NCBI GenBank assembly: GCA_024280415.1
Contig: JAJRQE010000166.1
Coordinates: 1 to 37,304, forward strand
Origin: Spirochaetota bacterium
GTDB lineage: Bacteria > Spirochaetota > Spirochaetia > B11-G9
Length of the DNA stretch: 37,304 bases
Direction: 5' to 3'
The notes beneath the pieces were generated by a model. That model was not told the origin of the DNA, searched no databases, and saw only the letters and a program-made list of their open reading frames with translations. This document shows positions 24,494 to 34,792 of the stretch, in pieces; within the stretch, counting starts at the first letter, position 1; every line of letters starts with the position of its first letter. The translations under genes were made by a program, and so were the position numbers.

Positions 24494-26347
24494 TTATTCT
24501 ATATCTTTAACCATATAGTACCTGTTTGAGTTATTCCACATTGTATAACCTGATCCACCAGCTGCTTCCAGTCCCTCTATCTTAACTTCCAGGTATCTGG
24601 TGTATTCATCGTATTCCATATTCAGTTCCTTTCCTATTAAAAAGGCCTGAACATAGGGACGTATCAGAGCCCTGTTGGCGGTAATCAAACCTGCCCTCTC
24701 TGTTCCTACTCTATAGATATATTCTGCCCGGTCAAGATAGTCCATTTCCTTAAGAAATGATGAGGGGAAATGGGACGGATAAAACATAGGAGATATTACA
24801 TCCACATAATCCGAAAGCATCTCTATATTCTGACCTATCCAGTTCCCCATGCGGTACCAGGAATTAAAACCGTATAAATCGATACTTATGGGTATAAAAA
24901 TAGTCTCCCTTGCAACTCGCATAAAGGATTCCAGAGCATCAATCCGGGACATTCCTGTTCGTTTGCTTCGATACTGTGCCGTGCTGAGATCTCCGTCAGA
25001 GGGAAAACGAATATAATCAAACTGAATCTCATCTATCCCCAAAGACTGGAGCTCCCGGGCAATTGCAATATTATATCTCCACACAAACTCGGAATAGGGA
25101 TCCACCCAGTGTTCATACTGAACCCAGCTTACTTCACCTGTTTCACTGTCAGTCCTTTTAATCAGGTTTCCCCAGGGCGAGTTCTTTTTAAAGTCCCATA
25201 TTGCATAACTGCCATTAAGATAACGGTAGAGCATAGGATCTTTAAAAACAACTATTCGTCCAATAACATAGATATTATTCTCTTTTGCCTTTTTTAATAG
25301 AAGAGGAAGATCAATCCTCTTTCTAACAGCACCCATGGATAAAGGGAGCTGAAGAGAGCTGTTGTAGGTAATTTTCCCCTCATCATCTTTCATATCCACA
25401 ACCATTGAGTTTAGATTGTGCTCTTTTAAAAAAGTAAAATGTCTCTCCAACTCATCACCGGAAGCATGAAAAGAATTAACATATATTCCGGTCATTTTTT
25501 CGGAACTGAAGTATCTTCCGGAATCTACCGGATTATCCCTGTCATTGCCCTTTGAGTAGAAGGGCTCAGTGCTTTTCCAGGAACCGGCTTCCCTGGAACT
25601 GTAGAAAAAAGTATTATCTGAATAAATACCAAACTGGTTTTTTTTAATATCAAATCCCTTAAGGGTTCCTGATAATATTTCCTCGGGGATCTCCATTTTT
25701 ATAAGAGAATTACTGCTGAAATTACCTATAAAAATACCACTTGAGAACCCCCCCCCGATATATATTGTATTACTCTCTGAAGGATCTACGGCAAGGGAAG
25801 ATATCTCCTCATAGAATCCGGCTCCTCTGTAAAGGGGAGAAAGATCAATGGATATTTTATGCCATGACTTTCCGTTATCCCTTGTCTCAAATATCCCGTT
25901 AAATGAAGTACCCAGAATTATTCGCTCAGGATCGGAGGAATCGAGTGTTACAGCTGTAAAATAATTTGATTTTTTTACAGCACCCCCGGTTTTAATCTCT
26001 TCCCAGTTCCACCCGTTGTCACTGCTTATAAAAATTTCCGATGAATCGGTAATAACAATTCTGCTGTTGTCCAAAGGATCAACATAGAACGAGGTGAGTC
26101 TCCGGTATTCATTACCGTCAAAGGGGTAGACTGTTTTCAAAGGAAGACCGTTGTTCCTTTTAATCCATGTTTTTCCCCCGTCTGCTGAGACAACAAACCC
26201 ATCTGAAACAGAAATTCCGGAGAGACTTCCGTCAGACAAAACTCTGTACTGAATAATTTCCGGGATTTCACTGCTAAAAATTTGAAAGGGTGAAATAAAA
26301 AACAGGAGTAAAGAGACTACAAGTGCAAGGCCGGGGTTGTTTTTCAT
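24494..26347 (-). CDS. Exported protein: Asp-box beta-propeller-like region fused to DUF4015 putative glycoside hydrolase
   Basis: A signal peptide (about 1-26) is followed by an Asp-box/BNR region with SADGGKTW (54-61), SSDNGWNW (108-115) and TRDNGKSW (155-162), as in sialidase- and sortilin-type propellers. The C-terminal half (about 285-612) is a DUF4015 domain, a predicted TIM-barrel hydrolase related to glycoside hydrolases: MVVDMKDDEGKITYNS, VIGRIVVFKDP, GIDEIQFDYIRFPSDGD and DVISPMFYPSHFP. Substrate is unknown; cell-wall or polysaccharide binding is plausible. Total 617 aa. It starts 11 bases after the cls stop, so the two genes form a pair. The fusion of a propeller-like part to DUF4015 is notable. 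Confidence 0.8.
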   Translation of the reverse strand: MKNNPGLALVVSLLLFFISPFQIFSSEIPEIIQYRVLSDGSLSGISVSDGFVVSADGGKTWIKRNNGLPLKTVYPFDGNEYRRLTSFYVDPLDNSRIVITDSSEIFISSDNGWNWEEIKTGGAVKKSNYFTAVTLDSSDPERIILGTSFNGIFETRDNGKSWHKISIDLSPLYRGAGFYEEISSLAVDPSESNTIYIGGGFSSGIFIGNFSSNSLIKMEIPEEILSGTLKGFDIKKNQFGIYSDNTFFYSSREAGSWKSTEPFYSKGNDRDNPVDSGRYFSSEKMTGIYVNSFHASGDELERHFTFLKEHNLNSMVVDMKDDEGKITYNSSLQLPLSMGAVRKRIDLPLLLKKAKENNIYVIGRIVVFKDPMLYRYLNGSYAIWDFKKNSPWGNLIKRTDSETGEVSWVQYEHWVDPYSEFVWRYNIAIARELQSLGIDEIQFDYIRFPSDGDLSTAQYRSKRTGMSRIDALESFMRVARETIFIPISIDLYGFNSWYRMGNWIGQNIEMLSDYVDVISPMFYPSHFPSSFLKEMDYLDRAEYIYRVGTERAGLITANRALIRPYVQAFLIGKELNMEYDEYTRYLEVKIEGLEAAGGSGYTMWNNSNRYYMVKDIE

Positions 26348-26358
26348 ATTTAACTCTC

Positions 26359-27810
26359 TTAAAGTACTGGTGAAATAATTCTAAATATAGAATTTCGAAG
26401 ATGTCCCAGAACATTTTCTTTCTTACGGTCAATATCGTTTATTTTAATGCAAAACTCAAGGTCTGTCTTAAAACTCTCTTTCAGTTCTGCAGTAATTTTT
26501 CTGCTGTAGTATACAGTATTAATTTCATAGTTCAAATGAAAACTTCTTATATCTACATTACAGGAACCAACTGTTGAAATTGTATCGTCAACAATTAAAA
26601 CCTTGGAATGAAGAAATCCCTTTTGGTAGAGATAAATATTTACGCCTGCTGCTATTAGAGAATCAAAATATGTATGAGCAACCCAGAATGGTATTTTTTT
26701 ATCCGGTACGCCTGTTATCATTAGATTAACCTCAACTCCGCACAGAGCAGCCGTTTCAAGAGCATTCAGAAGAGAGCTGCTGGGTATAAAGTATGGTGTC
26801 TGAAGATATACAACCCTGTTTGCATTCATAATTATTGTCATATAGAGTTTTTCCAGAGAATACCAGTCTGAATCGGGTCCGCTTACTACAATCTGCATAG
26901 GGAGATTCTCAGTTGTAGTCTCTGTTTCGGGAAAATATTTTGGATTTTCAAGAGCCTCCCCGCCGGAATTGATCCAGTCCGACAAAAAGACACTCTGAAG
27001 CATATGAACAACTTCCCCTTCCAGTCTTACATGAGTATCTCGCCATGAGTTAAATTTACTTCCGCCGTCCAGATACTCATCACCAATATTCATCCCCCCG
27101 GTATAGGCTATATCGCCGTCAATTACGACAATCTTCCTGTGATTGCAGTAATTAAGCAGCCTTCCGGCAAGAACATTGGTAGGATCCAGAAAGTACTTAA
27201 CTATAATTCCTGATTCCCTCAAACTTCGTTTAAACTTTCTTGACATTTTGGAAAAACACCCGACACCGTCAAACAAAATCCTTACCTCAAGTCCCTGTTC
27301 CGACTTATCCTTCAAAATATCTGCAATTCTGTTTCCAATTTCATCTGACCTGAAAATATAATATTCCAGATGAATAGATTTTTCAGCCTTTTCAAGATCA
27401 CTAATCAATGACTCAAACAGCTCTTTCCCGGACAAAAATAACCTTGAAAAATTGTTCATAGTTATAACCGCACTGCTGCTCTGGAGAGCAAGAGTTATTG
27501 TTTTGGCAATATCATTATCAATAGTTGTGGAAAGACTCCCCATTATCTCTTTTTGTCTGCTCAATATAGGCCCAAGTTCTTCCTGAGAAGTTATTTCCGG
27601 TCGATGCTTAAGTATTTTATGTTTCTTCCAGTTGATACCACCCAAAATATAGAGAATTGCCCCCAGATAGGGGAGAAACAGTATAGAGAGAAGCCATGCA
27701 ACAGATACCTCCGGAGAATTATTGTCCAGCAGAATCCTTATTACAAGAATAGCAGTAAACAACAGATACCCAACATAAAAAATACCTGTTACACTTATTA
27801 TACCAGACAT
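26359..27810 (-). CDS. cls: Cardiolipin synthase (phospholipase D family)
   Basis: Joins two phosphatidylglycerols to cardiolipin at the membrane. Two N-terminal membrane segments (about 5-27 and 36-58) are followed by two HKD catalytic motifs: His224-Lys226-Asp231 (HRKIVVID, then YTGGMNIGDEY) and His401-Lys403-Asp408 (HSKVLIVD, then GSCNVDIRSF). Length 483 aa is typical of bacterial ClsA. GGGGTG stands 4 bases before the ATG. Followed by the DUF4015 gene on the same strand. Confidence 0.93.
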   Translation of the reverse strand: MSGIISVTGIFYVGYLLFTAILVIRILLDNNSPEVSVAWLLSILFLPYLGAILYILGGINWKKHKILKHRPEITSQEELGPILSRQKEIMGSLSTTIDNDIAKTITLALQSSSAVITMNNFSRLFLSGKELFESLISDLEKAEKSIHLEYYIFRSDEIGNRIADILKDKSEQGLEVRILFDGVGCFSKMSRKFKRSLRESGIIVKYFLDPTNVLAGRLLNYCNHRKIVVIDGDIAYTGGMNIGDEYLDGGSKFNSWRDTHVRLEGEVVHMLQSVFLSDWINSGGEALENPKYFPETETTTENLPMQIVVSGPDSDWYSLEKLYMTIIMNANRVVYLQTPYFIPSSSLLNALETAALCGVEVNLMITGVPDKKIPFWVAHTYFDSLIAAGVNIYLYQKGFLHSKVLIVDDTISTVGSCNVDIRSFHLNYEINTVYYSRKITAELKESFKTDLEFCIKINDIDRKKENVLGHLRNSIFRIISPVL

Positions 27811-27901
27811 TTAACACCCCGCTATTAATACATAGTACATTTAATATTACTGTAATACCAGAACTTTAAAGATTTTGGAGATTTGCGGAGCTCTGATCCA
27901 C

Positions 27902-28447
27902 TCAGGAAAATATTTGGGATTGTAAAATATTAAGGAAATGACTGTGAGGACCTTTAAGCAGTTTACCCTGAAAAAGGGGAATATTTATGAGAGCTGAACG
28001 GAGAAAGGGATTTTTTAGATGATTCATTATAAAAGCAAGGGATTTAAGATATTCAACCTGATTCGAAGGACTGCTTCCTATAACAAGGACAAGATGAACC
28101 ATTTCTCCGTCAATAGAGCCGAAATCAATTCCATCCCTGGAGATTCCCAGACCTACACGAACCTTATCCATTAGAGAACACTTTCCATGAGGAATAGCAA
28201 CATTATGTCCAATTCCCGTAGAACCAAGGGACTCACGGTGAAACACCTCCTGAATAAAGAATTCTCTTTTATTAACTTCATCCAGAAAGCCGAAAATAGG
28301 ACAATTATTCACTATCTCTTCGATGGCACTGAACTTATCCCTGCTTTTAAGCTGATGTACCGAGCAGCCGATCTTCATTGAACCTGCTGCTCTTGCCAAA
28401 GAGGGTGTTTCAGATGTATCAATCTCCTCAGTTTTTGAAACTAACAC
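27902..28447 (-). CDS. PTS EIIA type 2 (PtsN/fructose-like) domain protein
   Basis: Phosphocarrier or regulatory EIIA domain. The phospho-acceptor His87 lies in STGIGHNVAIPHGK, and the family pattern around FFIQEVFHRES and DGIDFGSIDGE is clear. No EIIB or EIIC is nearby, so a regulatory PtsN-like role (nitrogen or potassium signalling) is more likely than sugar uptake; this is inferred. It starts with GTG at 28447, with GGAG 8 bases upstream, giving a 24-residue N-terminal extension. An ATG at 28378 (after AGCAGG) is an alternative and would give a standard-length domain. Confidence 0.82.
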   Translation of the reverse strand: MLVSKTEEIDTSETPSLARAAGSMKIGCSVHQLKSRDKFSAIEEIVNNCPIFGFLDEVNKREFFIQEVFHRESLGSTGIGHNVAIPHGKCSLMDKVRVGLGISRDGIDFGSIDGEMVHLVLVIGSSPSNQVEYLKSLAFIMNHLKNPFLRSALINIPLFQGKLLKGPHSHFLNILQSQIFS

Positions 28448-28465
28448 AAACTACACTCCATGCAA

Positions 28466-28471
28466 ATTATA
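28466..28471 (-). promoter_or_regulatory. -10 box before the EIIA gene
   Basis: A perfect TATAAT within ATACTTATAAT on the minus strand, 18 bases upstream of the GTG at 28447. The -35 region is weak. It supports the GTG start, since the GGAG lies between the -10 box and the GTG. Confidence 0.4.
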
Positions 28472-28564
28472 AGTATCGAAGTCATTCAATACTAAAGAGA
28501 AAAAAAACTCAAGTATTCAAACTTCCAAATTACAAAAATAGCTCTAATAAATCCAAAAAACTAC

Positions 28565-30169
28565 TTACTTCTTTTCCTCATCTTTAACTAATTTATAAAT
28601 TAGAGACTCTACAAGCGCCTGCCAGGATGCATCAATAATATTATCGGAAACACCAACAGTACTCCAGCGATTTTCATCGTCTGCAGTAATAATCATTACT
28701 CTCGTTGTAGAGTTGGTCCCCTCTTCTGCATTCAGTATTCTGACCTTATAGTCAACCAGATGAGCTTTCTTCAATTCGGGATAAAACTTCTCCAGAACTT
28801 TCCTAAGAGCTTTATCCAGAGCCTCAACAGGACCACTTCCATCTGCAGATGTGTGTTCAATGTGGGACTCATAGCCATGTTCGGCTGCAACTTCCTCAGG
28901 GACAGCAGCTTTAATTGTAGCTTCTGCCCATGATTCTCCATCGGCATTTTTCCATATTATAATTCTGTAGCCATGGAGTTCAAAATAACGCTTCTGAGTA
29001 CCCATCAGGGCATTAGTCAGGAGTTCGAAGGAAGCTTCGGCTCCTTCATAATGGTAGCCCTTGGCTTCAAGCTCCTTTACCCTCTTTAGAATTTTACCAG
29101 CTTTCTCACTGTCACTTCTAAGATCAATACCCATCTGTTCAGCTTTTTCTATTATATTACTTCTTCCTGATAACTCGGAAATAGTTATTACCCTCTCATT
29201 TCCAACAGACTCAGGAGTTATATGTTCGTAGGTAGCAGAATTTTTACGTACAGCAGAGACATGTATTCCACCCTTATGGGAAAAAGCCTTTTTCCCAACA
29301 AAGGGAAGCCCGTCAGGATGGGTCTGATTAGAAATTTCAGTTACCAGATGGGATATATAGTAGAGCTGTTTTAAATTTTCAGGAGGAACAGTCGTATAGT
29401 CTCCCTTTATTGATAAATTAGGAATAACGGAACAGAGATTTGCATTACCACACCGTTCTCCAATACCATTGATTGTTCCCTGCACCATGGCTGCACCATG
29501 TTTTACTGCAGCAAGAGAGTTTGCGACGGCAAGTTCCGAATCATTATGCGCATGGATCCCAATAGGTTTTGTAAATTGTGACCGCACAGTATCTACAGTA
29601 CTTGTCACAAAATCGACCATTGAACCACCATTTGTATCACAGAGAACCAGCCAGTCAGCACCGCCCTTTTCGGCAGCAGCTAAAGTTTTGAGTGTATATT
29701 CAGGGTTTGCCCTGTAACCATCAAAAAAATGCTCAGCATCATAGATTACTTCATCAAAATATTTCTTCAGATACTCCATAGTGGAGTAGATCATATCGAG
29801 ATTTTCCTCTTCCGTTGTTTTCAGAGCGTCCCTGACATGAAGATCCCAGCTCTTTCCGAATATTGTCACAACAGGAACTCCGGTCTCAATCATCCTTGCA
29901 ATATTTTTATCATCTTCAACTTTAATATTCTTCATTCGGGTCGATGAAAAAGCTGTCATTTTTGCATTTTCAAGCTTTATACTCTTCATCTCCTCAAAAA
30001 AAGCAACATCTTTAGGGTTTGAACCCGGCCATCCCCCTTCTACATAGTGAACACCGAATTCATCCAGCTTCCTGGCGATTTTTATCTTGTCATTTACAGT
30101 AAAATTTATTCCCACACTCTGGGATCCGTCCCTGAGTGTGGTATCAAATATTTTTATACTCTTATTCAT
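28565..30169 (-). CDS. cimA: (R)-citramalate synthase
   Basis: Condenses pyruvate and acetyl-CoA to citramalate, giving 2-oxobutyrate for isoleucine without threonine deaminase. The DRE-TIM barrel has [10 protein letters not shown] (8-17) and the metal site HAHND (206-210). The long C-terminal LeuA-type regulatory domain (about 400-525) follows. The [13 protein letters not shown] segment (42-54) distinguishes CimA from 2-isopropylmalate synthase. Length 534 aa fits. It overlaps ilvD by 8 bases, with GAGGAG upstream of the ATG, and is the last gene of the ilv operon. No terminator-like hairpin is visible after it. Confidence 0.92.
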   Translation of the reverse strand: MNKSIKIFDTTLRDGSQSVGINFTVNDKIKIARKLDEFGVHYVEGGWPGSNPKDVAFFEEMKSIKLENAKMTAFSSTRMKNIKVEDDKNIARMIETGVPVVTIFGKSWDLHVRDALKTTEEENLDMIYSTMEYLKKYFDEVIYDAEHFFDGYRANPEYTLKTLAAAEKGGADWLVLCDTNGGSMVDFVTSTVDTVRSQFTKPIGIHAHNDSELAVANSLAAVKHGAAMVQGTINGIGERCGNANLCSVIPNLSIKGDYTTVPPENLKQLYYISHLVTEISNQTHPDGLPFVGKKAFSHKGGIHVSAVRKNSATYEHITPESVGNERVITISELSGRSNIIEKAEQMGIDLRSDSEKAGKILKRVKELEAKGYHYEGAEASFELLTNALMGTQKRYFELHGYRIIIWKNADGESWAEATIKAAVPEEVAAEHGYESHIEHTSADGSGPVEALDKALRKVLEKFYPELKKAHLVDYKVRILNAEEGTNSTTRVMIITADDENRWSTVGVSDNIIDASWQALVESLIYKLVKDEEKK

Positions 30170-31835
30170 TTCCGGGTCTCCTCAGAACAGCTCCGGTATA
30201 TGCTGACTGAACAAAATGAGAGTATCGCCCCAGAAAACTGTTTCCAAGATCCTTTCGTTTTATCTCCAGATTTGCCAGTCTGTTTTTTATTTCCTCCTCG
30301 GGGATATCCAGGTTTAAAGTTCGTTTATTAAAATCAACTTTAATAGTATCACCTTTATTGACGACAGCTATTACCCCGCCCTCTGCAGCTTCCGGAGAAA
30401 GGTGACCAATTACAGCACCCGTAGACCCTCCGGAAAACCTTCCATCTGTAATAAGCACAACATCTTCGATCAGACCCATACCAACGAGGGCTGCAGTTGG
30501 AGAAAGCATCTCCCTCATTCCTGGCCCCCCTTTGGGTCCTTCATAACGGATTACTACAACATCACCTTTTTTAATCTTCCCTGCAAGGATCTCTTTGGAA
30601 GCAAGCTCTCCGTCATTATATACAACTGCCGGACCCGAATGTTCCCTGATCTGGTCAGATACTCCTGCAATTTTTACTATTGCACCGTTTTCTGCAAGAT
30701 TTCCATAGAGAACAGCAATACCCCCTTCGGAATGGTAAGGTTTATCAATTGGGCGGATAACTTCTGAATTTGAAGATTCAGAAGCGCTTGCAATTTCACC
30801 TATGGATTTAAAACTTACACTCAAAGCCTCTTCATTTAAAACTCCAAGATTCTGAACTCTGTTAAGGAGTGCTGAAACTCCCCCTGCTCTGTGGAGATCC
30901 TCGATATGATGATCCCCTACCGGAGACAGGTTGCAGAGATGAAAAACCTTTTTTGAAAGTTTGTCAAAAAGATCGATAGAAAATGGAATATCAAAACTAT
31001 CAGCTATAGCAGGGAGATGGAGAGTTGTATTTGTGGAACCTCCCATTGCAAGATCCACTGCAACAGCATTATGAAAGGAATCGGCTGTAACTATATCTCT
31101 TGGTTTAAGATCCCGATCAACCAATCTCATAACCTGCATTCCTGTTTCTTTTGCAAGACGTATTCTGGCACTGTCCACAGCAGGAATAGTTCCGTTTCCA
31201 GGAAGAGAAACTCCAAGAGCCTCACTTAGAGCATTCATCGAGTTTGCAGTAAAAAGACCGGAACACGATCCGGCTCCCGGACAGGCATTATTTTCTATGG
31301 TCTTAAGCTCTTTCATATCTATCTCACCCTTGGAATAACTTCCAACAGCTTCAAAAACTGAAACAAGATCTATGGGTTTGCCATCGTAAACTCCGGCCAT
31401 CATAGGACCTCCGCTTATAAGGAGCGAAGGTACATTCAGCCTTCCCATTGCCATGAGCATACCAGGAGTAATTTTATCACAGTTGGAAATAAATACTATA
31501 CCGTCAAAAGGAGTTCCTGTAGCAACAACCTCTACTGAATCGGCAATAACATCCCTGGAAGGAAGGGAAAAATACATTCCCTGATGATCCATTGCAAGGC
31601 CATCACATATTCCAATTGTTGAAAAAGCCATAGGTGTTCCACCAGCCATTCTGATTCCGGCTTTTACAGCATCCTCTATGGTTTTAAGGTGCATATGACC
31701 AGGAATTACTTCACTCGCAGATGAAGCCACACCAATAATAGGCTGGGCAATTTCTGTATCTGTTAATCCCAGAGCTTTGAGTAAAGATCTGTGCGGTGCC
31801 CGTTCAACACCTTTTTTCATTCTATCACTTCTCAT
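30162..31835 (-). CDS. ilvD: Dihydroxy-acid dehydratase
   Basis: Iron-sulfur enzyme that dehydrates 2,3-dihydroxy-isovalerate and the isoleucine counterpart to keto acids. Cys119 ([10 protein letters not shown]), Cys185 and Cys191 ([10 protein letters not shown]) supply the cluster-binding motifs, and [18 protein letters not shown] is the C-terminal signature. Length 557 aa is normal. Near residues 37-45 the usual NS-x-NE block reads SSASE, a small deviation in a normally conserved site. GAGGT lies 6 bases before the ATG. Cotranscribed between ilvN and cimA. Confidence 0.95.
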   Translation of the reverse strand: MRSDRMKKGVERAPHRSLLKALGLTDTEIAQPIIGVASSASEVIPGHMHLKTIEDAVKAGIRMAGGTPMAFSTIGICDGLAMDHQGMYFSLPSRDVIADSVEVVATGTPFDGIVFISNCDKITPGMLMAMGRLNVPSLLISGGPMMAGVYDGKPIDLVSVFEAVGSYSKGEIDMKELKTIENNACPGAGSCSGLFTANSMNALSEALGVSLPGNGTIPAVDSARIRLAKETGMQVMRLVDRDLKPRDIVTADSFHNAVAVDLAMGGSTNTTLHLPAIADSFDIPFSIDLFDKLSKKVFHLCNLSPVGDHHIEDLHRAGGVSALLNRVQNLGVLNEEALSVSFKSIGEIASASESSNSEVIRPIDKPYHSEGGIAVLYGNLAENGAIVKIAGVSDQIREHSGPAVVYNDGELASKEILAGKIKKGDVVVIRYEGPKGGPGMREMLSPTAALVGMGLIEDVVLITDGRFSGGSTGAVIGHLSPEAAEGGVIAVVNKGDTIKVDFNKRTLNLDIPEEEIKNRLANLEIKRKDLGNSFLGRYSHFVQSAYTGAVLRRPGNE

Positions 31836-31860
31836 ATATTTACCTCTTTTATCTCTTTCC

Positions 31861-32370
31861 CTAATTGTATGGATTATCCCATCTGTTCATTGCTACAATT
31901 CCGGTTCTTGCTACATCAATAATCTGATGAGGTTCCAGTAGTGCCAAAAATGAATCAATTTTATCCGAATCTCCTGTTATCTCCACAATAAAACCGTTGG
32001 TACCGACATCCACAACATTTGCCTTAAAAACACTGATAATCTGAAGCATTTCATGACGCTCTTTACCAGAGGCTTTCACCTTTATAAGACAAATCTCACG
32101 ACCAGCCATCCTGTTCTTATTGATGGGAACAACTTTCACAACATCAATTATCTTATACAACTGTTTCTGTATCTGCTCAATACTCCTGTCGTCACCCTTA
32201 ACAACTATAGTAAGACGAAACATATCATTCTGACGTGTGGGACCCGCAGAAATGGAGTCTATATTAAATCCCCTTCTTGTGACAAGGCTTGTAACCTTCG
32301 AAAGAACACCAGGATTATTATGAACCAGTACTGCCACTATATGATCAGTATATCCATTGTCACTATTCAT
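31861..32370 (-). CDS. ilvN: Acetolactate synthase small (regulatory) subunit
   Basis: Regulatory partner of IlvB. An N-terminal ACT domain (about 9-83) contains [20 protein letters not shown], the valine-binding region; the C-terminal half matches the ALS small-subunit domain. Length 169 aa is typical of the IlvH/IlvN type in Gram-positive and spirochaetal bacteria. AGGGAG precedes the ATG, 9 bases after the ilvB stop. Confidence 0.93.
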   Translation of the reverse strand: MNSDNGYTDHIVAVLVHNNPGVLSKVTSLVTRRGFNIDSISAGPTRQNDMFRLTIVVKGDDRSIEQIQKQLYKIIDVVKVVPINKNRMAGREICLIKVKASGKERHEMLQIISVFKANVVDVGTNGFIVEITGDSDKIDSFLALLEPHQIIDVARTGIVAMNRWDNPYN

Positions 32371-32379
32371 ATCTACTCC

Positions 32380-34047
32380 CTACAACTTTGTAATTACTTC
32401 ACTCAGAGATTTTCCTGCAGGTACCATAGGCAGAACATTTTCCTCCGGGTCTACTGCTGCATGAACAAGCATACTATCTTCACTCTCTGCAAGATCCCTG
32501 ATTACAGCCTCAACCTTCTCAGGATCTTCCAGAAAAACAGCCCTAATATTAAAAACTTCAGCAAGTTTTACAAAGTCGGGATTAAATTCCATATCTGTTC
32601 CGGAATAACGTCTGTCAAACAGCAGTTCCTGCCACTGACGAACCATTCCAAGATAGTTGTTGTCAAGAATTATCATCTTTACCTTCAGATTATATTTTCG
32701 AACAATTCCAAGTTCCTGCATATTCATCTGGAATCCTCCGTCCCCTGCAAACATGAGAATCTGTTTATCAGGATTCCCAACTGCTGCACCCAGAGCGGCG
32801 GGAAGACCGTAGCCCATGGTACCGAGCCCCCCGGATGAGAGAAAACTTCTTGGATGACGTATCCTGAAATGCTGGGCAACCCAAATTTGATTCTGACCAA
32901 CATCTGTAGCAACTATAGTATCTTCAGGGAAATATCTCCTGGCTAATTCTATAATATTCTGAGGTTTGATTCTCTTTCCCGGGGTATATACCAGGGGATA
33001 TTCCTCTTTATACTTAACAAGTTCAGATCTCCAGTCAGATATTGAAAGACGGATCTCCCTGCTGTTCAATTCCTTTAATACTGATTTTGCAGAGCCTACT
33101 ATTGGAAGATCCACAGATATATTTTTACCTACTTCTGCAGGATCAATATCGATATGAATAATTTTTGCATTTTTACCGTAAGTTTTTGCATCCCCTATTA
33201 TTCTATCCGAAAAACGGACACCTACAGCTATGATAAGATCTGAATTCCGAATAGCATAGTTGCCGTACAGAGTCCCATGCATTCCTATAAAACCAAAAAA
33301 CTGGTCATCATTAGAAGGATTAACTCCCTTACCCATGAGGGTGTGCACAACAGGAATACCTGTTTTGTCCAGAAACTCGTTCATTTCTGCCATAGCATTA
33401 CCCAGATTCACCCCTCCCCCGGACAGGACAAGAGGTTTTTTAGATTCTTCAAGAAGCGTTACAGTACTATTAATCTGTTTTGGATGCCCTGAATCTTTGG
33501 GTTTATAACTCTGCAGACTAATTGTTTCAGGATAGTTAAACTCTGCTTCCTGTTTTTGAATATCCCCTGGAATATCGATAACAACAGGGCCGGGTCTCCC
33601 TGTAGTTGCTATGTAGAAAGCTTTTTTTATGGTTATTGCAAGATCTTCAACATCCTTAACAAGGAAGTTTGCTTTTGTAATAGGCATGGTAATACCTGTT
33701 ACATCAGATTCCTGGAATGCATCTGTTCCTATGAGCGAGGAAGACACCTGACCAGTCAGGACTACCAGGGGACTGGAGTCCATATAGGCTGTTGCAATTC
33801 CTGTAATTGTATTTGTCGCACCAGGCCCTGAAGTAACAATTACTACACCTGGATTTCCGGTAGAACGTGCATAACCGTCTGCAGCATGGGTTCCCCCCTG
33901 TTCATGTCTGGGCTGAATAAGCTTCAAACCATCCCCATGCTTGTAGAGTTCATCAAAAATTTTAATGACAGCACCGCCGGTATAGCAGAAAACTGTATCG
34001 ACTCCTTCCTTTTTAAGGCTCTCAACAATTATTCTGGCACCATTCAT
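32380..34047 (-). CDS. ilvB: Acetolactate synthase large (catalytic) subunit
   Basis: Thiamine-diphosphate enzyme forming acetolactate or acetohydroxybutyrate, the first common step of branched-chain amino-acid synthesis. The catalytic Glu49 is in RHEQGGTHAADGYA, the central FAD domain follows, and the ThDP motif starts as GDGGFQMNMQEL near residue 435. At 555 aa it has the expected length. The frame is open back to 34110, but ATG 34047 follows GGAGGAGG and the promoter lies within the longer frame, so 34047 is the start. First gene of the operon. Confidence 0.95.
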   Translation of the reverse strand: MNGARIIVESLKKEGVDTVFCYTGGAVIKIFDELYKHGDGLKLIQPRHEQGGTHAADGYARSTGNPGVVIVTSGPGATNTITGIATAYMDSSPLVVLTGQVSSSLIGTDAFQESDVTGITMPITKANFLVKDVEDLAITIKKAFYIATTGRPGPVVIDIPGDIQKQEAEFNYPETISLQSYKPKDSGHPKQINSTVTLLEESKKPLVLSGGGVNLGNAMAEMNEFLDKTGIPVVHTLMGKGVNPSNDDQFFGFIGMHGTLYGNYAIRNSDLIIAVGVRFSDRIIGDAKTYGKNAKIIHIDIDPAEVGKNISVDLPIVGSAKSVLKELNSREIRLSISDWRSELVKYKEEYPLVYTPGKRIKPQNIIELARRYFPEDTIVATDVGQNQIWVAQHFRIRHPRSFLSSGGLGTMGYGLPAALGAAVGNPDKQILMFAGDGGFQMNMQELGIVRKYNLKVKMIILDNNYLGMVRQWQELLFDRRYSGTDMEFNPDFVKLAEVFNIRAVFLEDPEKVEAVIRDLAESEDSMLVHAAVDPEENVLPMVPAGKSLSEVITKL

Positions 34048-34075
34048 TATTTCCTCCTCCATTCCTGAAATTAGA

Positions 34076-34103
34076 ATTATATAGATCAGATATACAGTGT
34101 CAA
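34076..34103 (-). promoter_or_regulatory. Promoter of the ilvB-ilvN-ilvD-cimA operon
   Basis: On the minus strand a perfect TTGACA (34098-34103), a 16-base spacer and a perfect TATAAT (34076-34081). Transcription should begin near 34069, leaving a leader of only about 22 bases, too short for an attenuator or T-box. Confidence 0.8.
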
Positions 34104-34186
34104 TAGACATCAGACATAAAGCTTTTTGTGGTCTCGATGGTAGGGGATTATTTTCGTCTTCCCTATCCCGTTTTCCGCTTTTTAAA

Positions 34187-34792
34187 TTATACTATCTGTT
34201 TATATAAAAGGATTACGTAACTTAAAGCTGTAACAAGAATTACAGACAGAAAAATATAAAGATTTGATTCAGGAACCCTGTTATCTATTATTTCTTTACT
34301 ATTACCTCTTTTCTCAACAGAAAGAAGCAGATCATCAAGATAAGAGATAATTTTTTTATCCCCATTTTTTCTGTATACATACCTGTAGGGAAAAGCATTC
34401 TGATTCTCGGTTATCGCCTCAAAATAAAAAAACACCCTTCCAAGAAGGTTCCCTGCAGCAGAGTTAAAACTTAACCGGGAGGAGACTGATAACCTGGATA
34501 TGTATATTAATCCTATAATTAAAAGTGAACGCGAAACGCCTGGAAGGAGCGCACCCTTTGTAACGGGAAAGCCGCCAATATTGAATAGAACTATTCCAGC
34601 AGGTCGTATAAGATATGCAGTAATAATACCGGCAACCAGCATTAGATTCGGTAAAATACGGAATTTACCTCCTCCTAAAACATAGAGAAGCACAATTACT
34701 GCCAGCTGAACAGATCGAATTAAAATAGATTCCTGCAAAAGAAAGGCAGGCATAAAAATCAGTCCCATAACCATTCTTCTCTTCGGGCTCAT
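34187..34792 (-). CDS. Membrane protein of unknown function, partner of the Gx-type transporter
   Basis: I do not recognise the family. The protein of 201 aa has about four N-terminal hydrophobic segments within residues 8-100 (LIFMPAFLLQ, LAVIVLLYVLGG, LMLVAGIITAYLI, LLIIGLIYISRL), a polar middle (about 110-170) and one C-terminal helix (about 176-195). The GVSRSLLIIGLIYISRLSV stretch vaguely resembles the coupling part of ECF-transporter T components (CbiQ/EcfT), an idea that fits its neighbour but is weak. Its ATG overlaps the stop of the preceding gene by 4 bases (ATGA), so the two products probably act together. Confidence 0.6.
   Translation of the reverse strand: MSPKRRMVMGLIFMPAFLLQESILIRSVQLAVIVLLYVLGGGKFRILPNLMLVAGIITAYLIRPAGIVLFNIGGFPVTKGALLPGVSRSLLIIGLIYISRLSVSSRLSFNSAAGNLLGRVFFYFEAITENQNAFPYRYVYRKNGDKKIISYLDDLLLSVEKRGNSKEIIDNRVPESNLYIFLSVILVTALSYVILLYKQIV

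Noticed and set aside
34048-34103. T-box, riboswitch or attenuator ahead of ilvB
   Set aside because: The predicted leader is only about 22 bases and has no leader peptide or paired structure.
34048-34110. Longer N-terminus of ilvB
   Set aside because: It contains the TTGACA/TATAAT promoter and the ribosome-binding site for ATG 34047.
34134-34174. GGTAGGG...CCCTATCC hairpin between the ilvB promoter and the membrane-protein gene
   Set aside because: It has a bulge, a long loop and no T-run on either strand; too weak to call a terminator.
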